From positions 1-64,000 of the forward strand of contig NZ_LUTN01000006.1 in NCBI RefSeq assembly GCF_002111595.1: a DNA stretch of 64,000 nt. The letters are read 5' to 3'. The translations under genes and the position numbers were made by a program. The notes beneath the pieces were generated by a model. It had not been told where the DNA came from. It made no database searches and saw nothing but the letters and a program-made list of their open reading frames with translations. Below are positions 18,401 through 29,086 of the stretch, piece after piece. The stretch is from Lonsdalea britannica (GTDB taxonomy: Bacteria > Pseudomonadota > Gammaproteobacteria > Enterobacterales > Enterobacteriaceae). Positions within the stretch are counted from its first letter, which is position 1; each line of letters opens with the position of its first letter.

Positions 18401-18688
18401 ATGGAAATTCGTGTCGTCGCTTGCCTTCAGGCAAAACCAGAGTACTTGAAAGAAATCGCGGATGCGGTAACCAAAGCGGTAGAACCTAGCCGCAAAGAGG
18501 CCGGTAATTTGCAGTACGACCTGCATGCGGAAATCGATAAGCCAGGTGCTTTTGTTTTCATCGAACGCTGGAAAAACAAAGAAGCATTAGAGACGCATGA
18601 GAAGACAGCTCATTTCCAGAAACTGGTTGCAGATATGGAAGGTAAGACGGTTTCTGTCGACATCAAACTGATGACCCAGGTCGCTTAA
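18401..18688 (+). CDS. ABM-fold quinol monooxygenase (YgiN-like)
   Basis: A 95-residue protein of the antibiotic biosynthesis monooxygenase (ABM) fold, similar in pattern to YgiN and LsrG: MEIRVVACLQAKPEYLKEIA, a short helix region, then NLQYDLH, FVFIERWKNKEALETHEKTAHF and a C-terminal strand. Such proteins are dimeric ferredoxin-like enzymes that act without cofactor on quinols or related small molecules. GAGGAAAAAA precedes the ATG. It is divergent from pyrC, occupying the place of yceB-grxB-mdtH in E. coli. The substrate is unknown. Confidence 0.85.
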   Translation: MEIRVVACLQAKPEYLKEIADAVTKAVEPSRKEAGNLQYDLHAEIDKPGAFVFIERWKNKEALETHEKTAHFQKLVADMEGKTVSVDIKLMTQVA

Positions 18689-18690
18689 GC

Positions 18691-18719
18691 AAAAAAAATG
18701 CCCGTCAATGACGGGCATT
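18691..18719 (-). terminator. Terminator of rne
   Basis: AATGCCCGTC (18697-18706) and GACGGGCATT (18710-18719) form a 10-bp stem with a three-base loop. On the minus strand it is followed by a run of eight T. It lies 50 bases after the rne stop. Confidence 0.9.
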
Positions 18720-18734
18720 CCAGAGATACAACGG

Positions 18735-18764
18735 GCACCACGTAAGTTATGTGGTGCTTTTTTT
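18735..18764 (+). terminator. Terminator of the ABM-fold gene
   Basis: GCACCAC (18735-18741) pairs with GTGGTGC (18751-18757), followed by seven T on the plus strand. It is interleaved with the opposite rne terminator, so both convergent units are closed. Confidence 0.88.
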
Positions 18765-18768
18765 ATCG

Positions 18769-21700
18769 TTACTCTTCAACGGTAGGCTTGGTTGCCGGGG
18801 CGCTGGCGCGGTTAACCGAAGCATGGCCACCTGCAGACCCTTTTCCGGTGAACTCGAACGCAGGGCGCTGCCAGTCGCTGGATTTCGGCTCTTCAGGCAC
18901 ATACTGTGGCGCTGGTGCTTTAGTCATCGGCGCTTTGGCGTGATGTTTAAAGCTCGGCTGCGCATCAGGTGTCGGCTGAATCGCTTTCTCGACCGGTTTC
19001 TCGGTCAGGACCGGCGCCGTTTCTACGGGCTGCTCAACGTGTTCCTCAACCGCCTCGGCGGTCTCTTCTGTTACCGGCGCAACAGGTTCAGCGGCGGGCG
19101 CGTGGGCATGATTCGCAGCGGCGTCTTGAACCGGCGCTGACTCTTCTGAACTCGCTTCTTCCGCTTTTTTGGCGCTGTCATCCGCATCCTCAGAGGCACT
19201 TTCTTCACGCGATACACGGGTTTCCAACGGCAGTTGCGCGGTCACTTCTTCTTCCGGAGCAATCACATCGCTGCTCTGGGCTTCCGTCGACTCGTTGTTT
19301 TCCTCTACGATTTCTTCCGCGATGGAGCTGGACAGCAACTCGTATTCCGTGACCGTAGGAATGGTGATCGCATCTTCTTCCTGAACCACGGTTTCTGGCG
19401 CTTCAGGTTGAGGTTGCGTAATCGGGTAGTGAATCCACACTTTGCCCGAGGCCATTTCCGGCGCAGAAGCCGCCTGTTCGACAACCATCGGAGACTGTAC
19501 CGGGTAACGCTCATCACGGTAACGACGACGACGCTGTCCGCTGACACGCAGATGGCGCGGTGATCGGCGTGAACGACGCGGCATGTTGTTATCACGGTTA
19601 TCTCCAGCGTTGTTTTCCGAGCTGGTTTCTGAGGTGGCCGGTGCGGCGACTTCCGCAACCGGAGTTGCTTCAACGGCCGGTTTAGCTGCGGCAGCGGTAT
19701 CTGCGTCATCAACAACACGAACTTTCTGCGTGAGCTGACGACGTTGGCGACGCGGCATCACCTGAGCCGGTTTTTCCTGCTCTGGCGTCTGCACTTCAGT
19801 TTCAGCTGCCGTGTTCAGCTCTTTGACTTCCTGCTGAGCCTGGCGCTTGTCTTCCTGACGGTTACGTTGACGTTCCGCTCGTTGCTCACGACGTTGCTCT
19901 TCGCGCGCTGCTTTTTCCTGTGCATCGACGGCCGGAGTTTGTGTGTCATTCGTTGCGTTTTGCGTCCGCTTGTTGTTACGACGCTGCTGATCGTCGCGTG
20001 GTTCGCGGTTTTCGCGCGGTGTCCGCTCATTACGGTCACGACGATTGCCGGATTGGCGGCGATTGTTGTTGCGACGTTCCTGACGCGGTTGGCTTTCGTT
20101 TGTTTCGTTTTCTTTAGCCTGAGGCTGTTGCGGTGTTTCTTCCGCCGTCGCCTGAGGTGCATCGAACATACCTTTCAACGAGCCGAACAGACGACGGATG
20201 ATACCGGACTTCTGAGGCGCAGCGGACTGTGCATTATGGGCGGCGGCCGGTGTCGGCGTTTCTGTCGGAAGGTTATCCGGCAGGCTAAACGTCGCTAGTG
20301 CCGGTTGCTCAGGGATCTTGCGTTCGGCAATCTGCTCTTCTTGCGCCTGCTGAACTTCCGCATCCAGCATTTGCGGCAGCATGTAGCTCAGGGCTGGCTT
20401 CTCTTCACCGTTACGGATACGTACGACGGAGTAGTGAGGCGTTTGCATACCGTCATGCGGTACGATGACCGCGCGAACACTGCCCTGACGTTGTTCGATA
20501 GCGTTGACCGCGTCACGTTTTTCGTTCAGCAGATAGGAAGCGATCGGCACCGGCACAATCGCCTGGACTTCTTTGGTGTTTTCCTTCAGCGCTTCTTCTT
20601 CGATTAAACGCAGGATAGACAGAGACAGGGATTCATTATCGCGAATAGTCCCGGTGCCGCTACAACGCGGACAAACGTGATGACTGGATTCGCCCAGAGA
20701 AGGGCTCAGGCGCTGACGCGACATTTCCAGCAAACCAAAACGTGAAATTCGTCCAATCTGAATGCGGGCACGGTCCTGACGGACGGCGTCGCGCAGACGG
20801 TTTTCAACTTCGCGCTGATGGCGGACTGGCGTCATATCGATAAAGTCGATAACGATCAGACCGCCCAAATCTCGCAGACGCAGCTGACGGGCGATTTCAT
20901 CGGACGCCTCCAGGTTAGTGTTGAAGGCGGTTTCTTCAATATCGCCGCCGCGGGTAGCACGTGCGGAGTTGATATCAATAGCCGTCAACGCCTCGGTGGT
21001 GTCGATAACAATGGAGCCGCCAGAAGGCAGGCGCACTTCACGTTGGAAGGCGGATTCTATTTGGGATTCGATCTGATAGTGGCTGAAAAGTGGGATTTCA
21101 CCGCTATACAACTTAATTTTGCTGCTGAAATCGGGACGACCCAAAGAGGCGATATGCTCCTTGGCGCGTTCCAGAATTTTGGGGTTGTCGATCAGGATTT
21201 CGCCGATGTCCGGGCGCAGATAGTCGCGGAATGCGCGAACGATCACATTGCTTTCCTGATGGATCAGGAACGGCGCAGGGCGACCTTCTGCGGCTTTCTT
21301 GATGGCTTCCCAATGTTTGATGCGAAACGCCAGATCCCATTGCAGGGCTTCTGCGGATTTGCCTACACCGGCCGTACGTACAATCAGGCCCATGCCTTCA
21401 GGCAACTGCAGAGAGCTCAGCGCTTCCTTCAGCTCGGTCCTGTCATCCCCTTCGATACGGCGTGAAATACCGCCGGCACGTGGGTTGTTCGGCATCAGAA
21501 CCAGGTAGCTACCGGCAAGGCTGATAAACGTCGTCAGCGCCGCACCTTTGTTGCCGCGTTCTTCTTTATCCACCTGCACAATAACTTCCTGGCCTTCGCG
21601 CAGAACATCTTTGATGTTTGGGCGGCCATGGGAAGCATAGTGACTGGGGAAGTATTCGCGTGCGATTTCTTTGAGGGGGAGAAAACCGTGTCGTTCAGCG

Positions 21701-21882
21701 CCGTAATCAACAAAAGCGGCTTCGAGACTCGGTTCAATACGCGTGATTTTACCTTTATAAATGTTTGCTTTCTTTTGCTCATGACCCGGGCTTTCAATAT
21801 CCAGATCATAGAGGCGTTGACCATCAACCAAGGCAACACGCAACTCTTCTTGCTGAGTCGCGTTAATCAACATTCTTTTCAT
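18769..21882 (-). CDS. rne: Ribonuclease E
   Basis: RNase E is the essential endonuclease for mRNA decay and rRNA/tRNA processing and the scaffold of the degradosome. 1037 residues (E. coli 1061). The catalytic half has the S1 domain (about 35-125), the DNase I-like site Asp303 and Asp346, and the zinc-link CPRCSGTG (Cys404, Cys407), all at E. coli numbering. The amphipathic membrane-targeting helix is at 560-573 ([14 protein letters not shown]). The long disordered C-terminal half has Arg-rich RNA-binding blocks, a conserved [18 protein letters not shown] segment and a C-terminal PNPase-binding-like end (GKGSAGGH). A 574-base leader region precedes it. Confidence 0.98.
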   Translation of the reverse strand: MKRMLINATQQEELRVALVDGQRLYDLDIESPGHEQKKANIYKGKITRIEPSLEAAFVDYGAERHGFLPLKEIAREYFPSHYASHGRPNIKDVLREGQEVIVQVDKEERGNKGAALTTFISLAGSYLVLMPNNPRAGGISRRIEGDDRTELKEALSSLQLPEGMGLIVRTAGVGKSAEALQWDLAFRIKHWEAIKKAAEGRPAPFLIHQESNVIVRAFRDYLRPDIGEILIDNPKILERAKEHIASLGRPDFSSKIKLYSGEIPLFSHYQIESQIESAFQREVRLPSGGSIVIDTTEALTAIDINSARATRGGDIEETAFNTNLEASDEIARQLRLRDLGGLIVIDFIDMTPVRHQREVENRLRDAVRQDRARIQIGRISRFGLLEMSRQRLSPSLGESSHHVCPRCSGTGTIRDNESLSLSILRLIEEEALKENTKEVQAIVPVPIASYLLNEKRDAVNAIEQRQGSVRAVIVPHDGMQTPHYSVVRIRNGEEKPALSYMLPQMLDAEVQQAQEEQIAERKIPEQPALATFSLPDNLPTETPTPAAAHNAQSAAPQKSGIIRRLFGSLKGMFDAPQATAEETPQQPQAKENETNESQPRQERRNNNRRQSGNRRDRNERTPRENREPRDDQQRRNNKRTQNATNDTQTPAVDAQEKAAREEQRREQRAERQRNRQEDKRQAQQEVKELNTAAETEVQTPEQEKPAQVMPRRQRRQLTQKVRVVDDADTAAAAKPAVEATPVAEVAAPATSETSSENNAGDNRDNNMPRRSRRSPRHLRVSGQRRRRYRDERYPVQSPMVVEQAASAPEMASGKVWIHYPITQPQPEAPETVVQEEDAITIPTVTEYELLSSSIAEEIVEENNESTEAQSSDVIAPEEEVTAQLPLETRVSREESASEDADDSAKKAEEASSEESAPVQDAAANHAHAPAAEPVAPVTEETAEAVEEHVEQPVETAPVLTEKPVEKAIQPTPDAQPSFKHHAKAPMTKAPAPQYVPEEPKSSDWQRPAFEFTGKGSAGGHASVNRASAPATKPTVEE

Positions 21883-21899
21883 CGTAACTTACTCGTTAT

Positions 21900-22250
21900 T
21901 CTTAACTTGCATTATGGATAGAGCTGCCGGTGAAAGCGGGGTATGACCGGAATGAACCGATGGCCTCGTGGCTTATCGCAGGGGCGTCAACCTCCCGGTT
22001 GTCGTCTGCATAGAGACGCATGTTTCGGTAGCCTGTATTTCCTGATGGAAAACAGCGCATTTATTGTGGGAACAGCTTCTGAAAATAGGTGCCAGATCTG
22101 ATTCCATTTGCCGGCCAAACTGCTTACCGCAGCTCGCTAACTGCTTGATAAATCGCTTCGTCTTACGCCATTGCTGCGTTGTGACTCATCAGGCAAATAT
22201 GATATTTCCGCAATTTCCCTTGTTTTTCAGGTAAACAGCGCGGAAAGCCG
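21900..22250 (-). promoter_or_regulatory. Long rne 5' leader, probable RNase E autoregulatory element
   Basis: In E. coli the roughly 360-base rne 5' UTR folds into hairpins through which RNase E controls decay of its own mRNA (Rfam rne5). Here the 574 bases between rne and rluC contain no gene. On the minus strand the part near rne is GC-rich with hairpin potential (for example around 21975-22015). Exact boundaries and the promoter were not resolved. The rluC promoter must lie in the right part. Confidence 0.55.
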
Positions 22251-22456
22251 AAGCATTATTCCATTGCTGACACGCCGATAGCAAGGTGACTTTGCCTGTC
22301 AAAATGAAGTTATCACCCGCTCTGAGACAGCAATGTACGAAATTCGCGCATCGTCACTGTTACAGAAGCTGACTATTAACTTCATAAGTCAGACTCACAG
22401 TTAAGCATAGAAAAAGATGTGGCGCTATCTACCCACGCTCTTTAGAATTCTGGCAC

Positions 22457-23413
22457 ATGAAAACAGATAACCCATCAGTACAATTTTTGACGGTTTCCGA
22501 CGAAGAGGCCGGTCAACGCATCGACAATTTTCTGCGCACGAAATTGAAAGGTGTGCCGAAAAGCATGATTTACCGTATTTTGCGCAAAGGTGAAGTACGC
22601 ATAAATAAAAAGCGGGTGAAGCCGGAGTACAAATTGCTCGACGGCGACCTGATCCGCATCCCACCGGTGAGAACGTCCGAACGTGAAGATGCGCCGGTCT
22701 CCGCGGGGCTGGCCAAAGTGTCGGCATTGGCGGATTGCATCATTTATGAAGATGATTACCTGTTGGTGCTTAACAAGCCCTCAGGGACGGCTGTCCACGG
22801 AGGCAGTGGTCTCAGCTTTGGCGTGATCGAAGGTTTGAGGGCGCTGCGGCCTGAAGCCCGCTTCCTGGAACTGGTACACCGTTTAGATAGAGACACATCT
22901 GGTGTCCTATTAGTTGCTAAAAAACGGTCGGCTTTGCGTGCGCTTCATGAACAGCTGCGAAGCAAAGGGATGCAGAAAGATTATCTCGCGCTCGTGCGTG
23001 GGCAATGGCAATCGCATTGCAAAGTGGTGCAGGCACCACTGCTGAAGAATATCTTGCAAAGCGGTGAGCGTATTGTCCGAGTCAATAGTGAAGGAAAACC
23101 GTCTGAGACACGCTTTAAGGTCGAAGAGCGGTTCGAGCATGCGACTTTGGTCAAAGCGAGCCCAGTGACCGGGCGTACGCATCAGATCCGTGTACACACC
23201 CTCCATGCGGGCCATCCTATTGCATTCGACGATCGTTACGGCGATCGGGAGTTTGACAATCAACTGGCGAGTACGGGCCTTAAACGCCTGTTCCTGCACG
23301 CACAGGCTCTAAAATTCGAGCATCCCAACACCGGCGAGACGTTACGGGTAGAAGCACCGTTAGATGAGGCGTTACGCCGATGCCTGCAACGCTTACGCAA
23401 CCATAAGCAGTAG
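22457..23413 (+). CDS. rluC: 23S rRNA pseudouridine synthase RluC (positions 955/2504/2580)
   Basis: RluC makes three pseudouridines in 23S rRNA. 318 residues (E. coli 319): an S4-like RNA-binding domain (about 18-80), then the RsuA/RluA catalytic domain with [10 protein letters not shown], where Asp144 is the catalytic residue. The divergent rne-rluC arrangement is that of E. coli. yceF converges on its 3' end. Confidence 0.97.
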   Translation: MKTDNPSVQFLTVSDEEAGQRIDNFLRTKLKGVPKSMIYRILRKGEVRINKKRVKPEYKLLDGDLIRIPPVRTSEREDAPVSAGLAKVSALADCIIYEDDYLLVLNKPSGTAVHGGSGLSFGVIEGLRALRPEARFLELVHRLDRDTSGVLLVAKKRSALRALHEQLRSKGMQKDYLALVRGQWQSHCKVVQAPLLKNILQSGERIVRVNSEGKPSETRFKVEERFEHATLVKASPVTGRTHQIRVHTLHAGHPIAFDDRYGDREFDNQLASTGLKRLFLHAQALKFEHPNTGETLRVEAPLDEALRRCLQRLRNHKQ

Positions 23414-23459
23414 TTGAGGACCGCACCTGGCGATGAGTCAGGTGCGGTAAAAATACGTG

Positions 23460-24047
23460 TCAGGCTATTAAAAGAGGGTTCACGCCTTCCTGTCGTAGCA
23501 GGTCGAGTAACGCAATCAGCGGTAGCCCGATGAGTGTATTGGGATCGCGTCCCGAAAGTCTTTCAAACAGCGTAATACCGAGGCCCTCGCACTTAAAGCT
23601 TCCCGCGCAGTCGAAAGGTCGTTCCTTCTCTATATAGTTATTTATCTCTTTATTCGTTAACGCGCGAAAATGGACCTCATAAGGCTCAACCAGAGAATGC
23701 ATATGCGCGCTTTGGCTGTTATACAGCGCCAGTCCGGTATAAAAAGTAACGTGACGACTGCTAGCCTGACTCAACTGAGCGATAGCGCGATCACGATCGT
23801 GAGGCTTGCCGGTTATTTTTCCGTTCAACACACAGACTTGGTCGGAGCCTATAATTAGATGGTTGGGGTAGGCGTCAGCTAACGATCGCGCTTTGGACAT
23901 CGCCAGACGTCTCACCAGGGTGGGTGCATCTTCCTCAGGACAGGGGGCTTCATCAACATTAGGTGATGCATACTGGAAAGGAATAGCGAGTTTTTCGAGT
24001 AATGCGCGACGGTATGGTGATGTTGATGCGAGAACAATATTAGGCAT
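23460..24047 (-). CDS. yceF: m7GTP pyrophosphatase YceF (Maf family)
   Basis: A 195-residue Maf-family nucleotide pyrophosphatase; E. coli YceF (194) hydrolyses m7GTP and may clear modified nucleotides. Family motifs are present: N-terminal [15 protein letters not shown], the central [15 protein letters not shown] and the C-terminal [24 protein letters not shown]. It is divergent from yceD with a 138-base gap holding both promoters, as in E. coli. Confidence 0.95.
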   Translation of the reverse strand: MPNIVLASTSPYRRALLEKLAIPFQYASPNVDEAPCPEEDAPTLVRRLAMSKARSLADAYPNHLIIGSDQVCVLNGKITGKPHDRDRAIAQLSQASSRHVTFYTGLALYNSQSAHMHSLVEPYEVHFRALTNKEINNYIEKERPFDCAGSFKCEGLGITLFERLSGRDPNTLIGLPLIALLDLLRQEGVNPLLIA

Positions 24048-24185
24048 AGTTATTGTAAAATCGTGACCTGAACATGCGGCTTATTCTAAACTGCGTTTGG
24101 CGGCGGAGGCTAACCCTCACGAAAGTTTCCATTCCCCACCTTTTCCTTTGACTCTATGTCGTTACGACGCTAATATGCGCGCCCT

Positions 24186-24707
24186 ATGCAAAAGGTAAAA
24201 TTACCCTTAACCCTCGACGCGGCTCGCACTGCTCAAAAGCGTTTAGATTATGTTGGTGTCTATACAGCTGAACAGGTGATGCGTGTTGCCGAATCAGTGG
24301 TTAGTGTGGATAGCGATGTCGAAGCGGCTTTATCGTTCAACATTGATAATCAGCGTTTGGCTGTTATCGATGGACGTGCCGATGTGGCGGTAACCTTACG
24401 GTGCCAGCGCTGTGGCAAGCCTTTCGAACATCAGGTCCATGCCACGTTATGTTTTAGCCCGGTCATCAGTGATGAGCAGGCCGAAGCTCTGCCGGAAGCG
24501 TACGAACCGATTCAGGTCAATGAGTTCGGTGAAGTCGACTTGCTGGCGATGATAGAAGATGAAATTATTCTTTCATTGCCCATCGCACCGGTGCATGATT
24601 CTGAACACTGTGAAGTGTCCGAAGCGGACATGGTGTTTGGCAAACTGCCTGAAGAGGCGGAGAAACCAAATCCATTTGCCGTATTAGCTAGTTTAAAGCG
24701 TAAGTAA
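24186..24707 (+). CDS. yceD: YceD (DUF177), 23S rRNA accumulation protein
   Basis: 173 residues, the E. coli length. DUF177 proteins are needed for normal 23S rRNA levels in bacteria and plastids. A CxxC pair lies in [14 protein letters not shown] (Cys75/Cys78 region), and the C-terminal half is acidic with [10 protein letters not shown]. It begins the conserved yceD-rpmF-plsX-fab cluster, 17 bases before rpmF, and is co-transcribed with it in E. coli. Confidence 0.95.
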   Translation: MQKVKLPLTLDAARTAQKRLDYVGVYTAEQVMRVAESVVSVDSDVEAALSFNIDNQRLAVIDGRADVAVTLRCQRCGKPFEHQVHATLCFSPVISDEQAEALPEAYEPIQVNEFGEVDLLAMIEDEIILSLPIAPVHDSEHCEVSEADMVFGKLPEEAEKPNPFAVLASLKRK

Positions 24708-24724
24708 TTGAAGGAGTAAGGTCC

Positions 24725-24895
24725 ATGGCCGTACAACAGAATAAACCAACCCGTTCCAAACGTGGTATGCGTCGTGCTCACGATGCTCTGACCACAACTG
24801 CCGTATCCGTAGATAAAGTTTCTGGCGAAACTCATCTGCGTCACCACGTAACTGCGGATGGCTACTACCGCGGTCGCAAGGTCATTGCTAAGTAA
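24725..24895 (+). CDS. rpmF: 50S ribosomal protein L32
   Basis: A 56-residue basic protein beginning [20 protein letters not shown] and ending [10 protein letters not shown], which is L32 of the large ribosomal subunit (E. coli 57). A good ribosome site (GAAGGAGTAAGG) lies a few bases before the ATG. It sits in its usual place between yceD and plsX, which couples ribosome and lipid synthesis genes in one transcript. Confidence 0.98.
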   Translation: MAVQQNKPTRSKRGMRRAHDALTTTAVSVDKVSGETHLRHHVTADGYYRGRKVIAK

Positions 24896-24921
24896 TTCCT
24901 GCTTAAACGCAAGGAAATGCT

Positions 24922-25965
24922 TTGACACGCCTAACTCTGGCGTTAGATGCAATGGGCGGGGACTTTGGCCCCTGCGTAACAGTGCCTGCTGCATTGCAGG
25001 CACTGGCTTCTAATCCCAATCTTTATCTGCTGCTGGTTGGCGATCCTACAACGCTCACTCCATTACTTAGCAAAGTCGATTCCTCCCTGTTTTCCCGTTT
25101 GGAAATCGTACCGGCTGAAACGGTAATAGCGGGCGATGCCAGACCATCTCAAGCTATCCGCGCCAGCCGAGGCTCTTCTATGCGTATTGCATTGGAGCTC
25201 ATCAAGGAAGGGCGTGCACAGGCTTGCGTGAGTGCTGGAAACACCGGAGCGCTGATGGGGCTGGCCAAATTGCTGTTGAAGCCGGTTGATGGTATTGAAC
25301 GTCCGGCGCTGGTAACCGTGTTGCCACATCAACAGCATGGGAAAACGGTCGTTTTGGATCTCGGTGCCAACGTGGAGTGCGACAGCACCATGCTAGTGCA
25401 GTTTGCTGTGATGGGCGCCGTCATGGCGGAAGAGGTTCTGGGACTCAGTAATCCCCGAGTGGCGCTGTTAAATATTGGCGAAGAAGAAAGTAAAGGGCTA
25501 AACAACATCCGCGGAGCTGCCGCGCGTTTGAAAGCGACATCGTCTATCAACTACATCGGTTATCTTGAAGGCAATGAGTTGCTGACCGGTAAAACGGATG
25601 TCATGGTGTGTGATGGGTTCGTTGGTAATGTCACGCTAAAGACGATGGAAGGCGTCGTTAGAATGTTTCTGTCTCTTCTGAAATCCTCATCAGGTTCAGA
25701 TCGTAGACAAAAACAGTCTTGGTGGCTGAAATTATTGGGACGCTGGTTACAAAAACGTCTATCCAGGCGTTTTGGACACCTGAACCCTGACCACTATAAC
25801 GGGGCTTGTCTGCTAGGATTACGTGGGACAGTGATAAAGAGCCATGGAGCTGCAAACCCGAATGCGTTTGCGGTAGCGATTGAACAGGCAGTGCAGACGG
25901 TACAACGACAGATTCCCGAAAGGATCGCCGCACGACTCACGTCTGTATTACCCAAAAGTGATTGA
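24922..25965 (+). CDS. plsX: Phosphate acyltransferase PlsX
   Basis: PlsX makes acyl-phosphate from acyl-ACP and phosphate, feeding PlsY in phospholipid synthesis; it is a peripheral membrane enzyme. 347 residues (E. coli 356, with a longer tail). It begins [20 protein letters not shown] and has the conserved [13 protein letters not shown] and [17 protein letters not shown] blocks. The start is TTG at 24922, after AAGGAAA, the same unusual start as in E. coli. It lies 26 bases after rpmF and six before fabH. Confidence 0.96.
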   Translation: MTRLTLALDAMGGDFGPCVTVPAALQALASNPNLYLLLVGDPTTLTPLLSKVDSSLFSRLEIVPAETVIAGDARPSQAIRASRGSSMRIALELIKEGRAQACVSAGNTGALMGLAKLLLKPVDGIERPALVTVLPHQQHGKTVVLDLGANVECDSTMLVQFAVMGAVMAEEVLGLSNPRVALLNIGEEESKGLNNIRGAAARLKATSSINYIGYLEGNELLTGKTDVMVCDGFVGNVTLKTMEGVVRMFLSLLKSSSGSDRRQKQSWWLKLLGRWLQKRLSRRFGHLNPDHYNGACLLGLRGTVIKSHGAANPNAFAVAIEQAVQTVQRQIPERIAARLTSVLPKSD

Positions 25966-25971
25966 GCTTAC

Positions 25972-26922
25972 ATGTATACAAAAATTATTGGAACGGGAAG
26001 CTATTTGCCCGAACAAATCAGGTCGAATTCTGATTTAGAGAAAATGGTGGATACGTCCGACGAGTGGATCGTGACTCGCACCGGTATCCGCGAACGTCGA
26101 ATCGCAGGGCCGGACGAAAGTGTGGCCACCATGGGTTTCCATGCGGCGCAAAAAGCGCTCGAAATGGCCGATATCGATAAAGACAAAGTCGGCTTGCTGA
26201 TTGTTGCAACGACCTCTTCCAGTCATGCATTCCCGAGCTCAGCCTGCCAGGTTCAGCAGATGCTGGACATTCAGGACACGATTGCATTCGATTTGGCAGC
26301 GGCCTGTGCAGGTTTCACCTACGCGCTGAGCGTAGCTGACCAGTATGTTAAGAGTGGCTCCGTGGATTATGCTCTGGTGATCGGCGCCGACGCGTTGACG
26401 CGTACGCTGGATCCAGAAGATCGCGGAACGCTGATTCTGTTCGGCGACGGCGCAGGCGCCGTTGTGTTATCCCGCTCCGAAGAGCCGGGCATCCTCTCTA
26501 CGCATCTGCATGCCGATGGCCGTTATGGTCAGCTTCTGTCTCTACCGTACCAGGCGCGCACTAACGAAACGCCGGAATACCTGACAATGGCGGGCAATGA
26601 AGTATTCAAAGTTGCTGTCAAAGAACTGGCTCACATCGTTGAAGAAACGCTGGTAGCGGCAAAACTGGACAAAACCGAGCTAGACTGGCTGGTTCCGCAT
26701 CAGGCGAACCTGCGGATTATCAATGCGACGGCCAAAAAACTGGGCATGGGCATGGATAAAGTGGTGATTACGCTTGATCGTCATGGCAACACATCTGCCG
26801 CTTCAGTACCCGCGGCGTTGGATGAAGCTGTGCGCGACGGACGTATCAAACGCGGACAGCTGGTACTACTCGAAGCATTCGGCGGTGGATTTACCTGGGG
26901 TTCTGCTCTGGTTCGTTTTTGA
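25972..26922 (+). CDS. fabH: 3-oxoacyl-ACP synthase III FabH
   Basis: FabH starts fatty-acid synthesis by condensing acetyl-CoA with malonyl-ACP. 316 residues (E. coli 317). The Cys-His-Asn triad is present: Cys112 ([12 protein letters not shown]), His243 (VPHQANLRI) and Asn273 ([11 protein letters not shown]). The end [16 protein letters not shown] is typical. It is co-directional with plsX and fabD, in the E. coli order. Confidence 0.98.
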   Translation: MYTKIIGTGSYLPEQIRSNSDLEKMVDTSDEWIVTRTGIRERRIAGPDESVATMGFHAAQKALEMADIDKDKVGLLIVATTSSSHAFPSSACQVQQMLDIQDTIAFDLAAACAGFTYALSVADQYVKSGSVDYALVIGADALTRTLDPEDRGTLILFGDGAGAVVLSRSEEPGILSTHLHADGRYGQLLSLPYQARTNETPEYLTMAGNEVFKVAVKELAHIVEETLVAAKLDKTELDWLVPHQANLRIINATAKKLGMGMDKVVITLDRHGNTSAASVPAALDEAVRDGRIKRGQLVLLEAFGGGFTWGSALVRF

Positions 26923-26942
26923 TTAAACAGGACTTTCTGATT

Positions 26943-27871
26943 ATGACGCATTTTGCAATGGTGTTCCCGGGACAAGGTTCCCAATCAGTCGGCATGCTGG
27001 CTGAACTGGCGGAGACGAATCCGGTAGTCAAGGACACATTCGATGAAGCTTCCTCCGTGCTGGGTTACGACTTGTGGCAACTGGCCCAAGAGGGCCCGGT
27101 AGAAGAACTGAATAAAACCTGGCAGACGCAGCCGGCGCTATTGACCGCATCGGTCGCCATTTGGCGCGCCTGGCAGCAGCGGGGCGGTAAAACGCCCGCA
27201 CTGATGGCAGGCCACAGCCTGGGCGAATATTCTGCTTTGGTTTGCGCTGGCGTAATGGACTTCAAGCAGGCGGTCAGCCTGGTGGAATTACGCGGCAAAC
27301 TGATGCAGGAAGCGGTGCCGGAAAATACGGGCGCCATGTATGCCATTATCGGCCTCGATAACGACACCATCGCGGCGGCCTGTGCCGAAGCCGCTCAGGG
27401 ACAAGTTGTCTCACCGGTGAACTTTAATTCTCCGGGGCAGGTGGTTATCGCAGGCAACAAAGAAGCTGTTGAGCGTGCCGGTGCCGCCTGTAAGGCTGCT
27501 GGAGCGAAACGAGCGCTACCGCTGCCGGTCAGCGTGCCTTCCCACTGCGCCTGATGGAGCCTGCTGCACGTAATCTCGCGGAAGCGCTGGAGAATGTCAC
27601 GTTCAACGCGCCCCAAATTCCTGTCGTGAACAATGTCGACGTCCGTGCTGAAACGTCGCCGGAAGCTATTCGAAGCGCGCTGGTGCGTCAGCTTTCCAAC
27701 CCTGTCCGTTGGACAGAGTGCGTTGAGTACATCGCGGCGCAGGACGTACAGAAACTGCTAGAAGTTGGGCCGGGCAAAGTACTGACCGGGCTGACCAAAC
27801 GAATCGTAGATACCCTGACTGCGTCTGCAGTCAATGATTCTGCTTCCTTATCAACAGCCCTTGATCAATAA
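26943..27871 (+). pseudogene. fabD: Malonyl-CoA:ACP transacylase FabD, frame broken by one missing base as sequenced
   Basis: FabD loads malonate onto ACP and is essential in E. coli. The first frame (26943-27554) has the nucleophile Ser92 in GHSLGEYSALV and runs to VPSHCA, where the catalytic His is intact, then meets TGA. The next frame continues MEPAARNLAEALENVTF to the normal end at 27871. E. coli reads PSHCALMKPAADKL across this point, so one C is missing at about 27549-27551 (GCCTG for GCCCTG). Restoring it gives 309 residues, exactly the E. coli length. An essential gene flanked by intact fabH and fabG argues for a sequence error rather than a true pseudogene. Confidence 0.9.
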
Positions 27872-27883
27872 ACGGAATAGATG

Positions 27884-28618
27884 ATGAGCTTTGACGGAAA
27901 AATTGTTCTCGTAACGGGTGCCAGCCGTGGCATCGGTCGTGCTATCGCTGAGTCACTGGTTGCGCGTGGCGCGAGAGTGATGGGGACGGCGACAAGCGAA
28001 AAAGGCGCCGCCGATATCAGCGCATGGCTGGGCGACAACGGTAAAGGTTATGTCCTGAATGTCGCGGATATGTCCTCGATCGAAGCGACTTTGGCTTCCA
28101 TCAAGTCGGAATTCGGCGATATCGACATTTTGGTGAATAACGCGGGTATCACCCGTGATAATTTGCTGATTCGCATGAAAGACGAAGAGTGGCAGGATGT
28201 GCTGGATACGAACCTGCGTTCTGTATTTCGCTTGTCCAAAGCCGTTCTGCGTTCCATGATGAAAAAGCGTTTCGGCCGTATCATCACCATCGGTTCAGTG
28301 GTCGGCACCAGTGGCAACCCTGGGCAGTCCAACTATTCCGCTGCTAAAGCCGGGCTGGTTGGGTTTAGCAAATCGCTGGCGCAGGAAGTGGCCTCGCGTG
28401 GCGTAACCGTCAACGTTGTCGCGCCTGGTTTTATTGAAACCGATATGACGCGAGCATTGACAGATGAGCAGCGTGCGGGCATTTTGGCTGGTGTTCCTGC
28501 TGGACGCCTGGGTGATGCGAAAGAAATTGCCAGTGCTGTTACGTTCTTAGCTTCTGAAGAAGCGGGTTACATCACCGGTGAAACATTGCATGTTAATGGC
28601 GGCATGTATATGATCTGA
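27884..28618 (+). CDS. fabG: 3-oxoacyl-ACP reductase FabG
   Basis: FabG is the NADPH-dependent short-chain reductase of fatty-acid elongation. 244 residues as in E. coli when started at the second of two adjacent ATGs (27884; the first is 27881). It has the Rossmann motif TGASRGIGRA, NNAGITRDN, catalytic Ser (TIGSVVG), YSAAKAG (Tyr and Lys), and ends HVNGGMYMI. The stop codon lies inside a perfect 12-bp inverted repeat. Confidence 0.97.
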   Translation: MSFDGKIVLVTGASRGIGRAIAESLVARGARVMGTATSEKGAADISAWLGDNGKGYVLNVADMSSIEATLASIKSEFGDIDILVNNAGITRDNLLIRMKDEEWQDVLDTNLRSVFRLSKAVLRSMMKKRFGRIITIGSVVGTSGNPGQSNYSAAKAGLVGFSKSLAQEVASRGVTVNVVAPGFIETDMTRALTDEQRAGILAGVPAGRLGDAKEIASAVTFLASEEAGYITGETLHVNGGMYMI

Positions 28619-28633
28619 CACGTCAGATCATAT
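28608..28633. repeat. Perfect inverted repeat spanning the fabG stop codon
   Basis: ATATGATCTGAC (28608-28619) and GTCAGATCATAT (28622-28633) are perfect arms with a two-base centre; the fabG TGA (28616-28618) lies in the left arm. As RNA it gives an 11-bp hairpin with a tetraloop. No T-run follows. It separates fabG from the highly expressed acpP gene, so it may be a processing, stability or attenuation element. Confidence 0.75.
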
Positions 28634-28771
28634 TTGCTTGAATTTGCAGCGAAATCTGCAAAAAGCACAAAATCCTGGCTCGACCAGTACTGATTTTGTT
28701 GCATCTTTTTCAACATTTTATACACTACGAAAACCATCGCGAAAGCGAGTTTTGATAGGAAATTTAAGAGT

Positions 28772-29008
28772 ATGAGCACTATCGAAGAACGCGTTAAGAA
28801 AATCATCGTTGAACAGCTGGGTGTTAAACCGGAAGAAGTCGTGAACAATGCTTCCTTCGTTGATGACCTCGGCGCTGATTCTCTTGACACCGTTGAGCTG
28901 GTAATGGCTCTGGAAGAAGAGTTTGATACCGAGATTCCAGACGAAGAAGCCGAAAAAATCACTACTGTTCAGGCAGCAATTGATTTCATCCAGGCAAACC
29001 AGCAGTAA
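28772..29008 (+). CDS. acpP: Acyl carrier protein AcpP
   Basis: The 78-residue acidic carrier of fatty-acid synthesis. Phosphopantetheine is attached to Ser37 (36 without Met) in [11 protein letters not shown]. It is nearly identical to E. coli AcpP. A 153-base leader separates it from fabG and must carry its own strong promoter, which fits its far higher expression than its neighbours. A stem-loop follows it before fabF. Confidence 0.99.
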   Translation: MSTIEERVKKIIVEQLGVKPEEVVNNASFVDDLGADSLDTVELVMALEEEFDTEIPDEEAEKITTVQAAIDFIQANQQ

Positions 29009-29019
29009 ATGAACATATC

Positions 29020-29041
29020 TAGGCGGTCATTCGACCGCCTA
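29020..29041 (+). terminator. Stem-loop between acpP and fabF
   Basis: TAGGCGGTC-ATTC-GACCGCCTA is a perfect 9-bp stem with a four-base loop, followed by AGTTTCCTTT. The interrupted T tail suggests a partial terminator (attenuator) lowering fabF relative to acpP, or a 3' stabiliser of acpP mRNA. Confidence 0.65.
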
Positions 29042-29086
29042 AGTTTCCTTTAATACCTCAGTATTTTCCCTCCCTGGAGGATCAGC

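Noticed and set aside
18691-18764. A small RNA gene between the ABM-fold gene and rne
   Set aside because: The two hairpins are fully explained as opposite terminators of convergent genes, each with its own T-run.
19744-20298. 184-codon open frame opposite rne
   Set aside because: It is the antisense of the Arg/Glu-rich scaffold half of RNase E, which gives artificial Leu/Phe/Arg-rich translations.
20818-21465. 215-codon open frame opposite the catalytic half of rne
   Set aside because: The rne frame has every catalytic residue at the expected place; the reverse frame has no start signals.
27540-27560. Programmed frameshifting in fabD
   Set aside because: No slippery heptamer, downstream pseudoknot or internal Shine-Dalgarno sequence is seen, and no fabD is known to use recoding.
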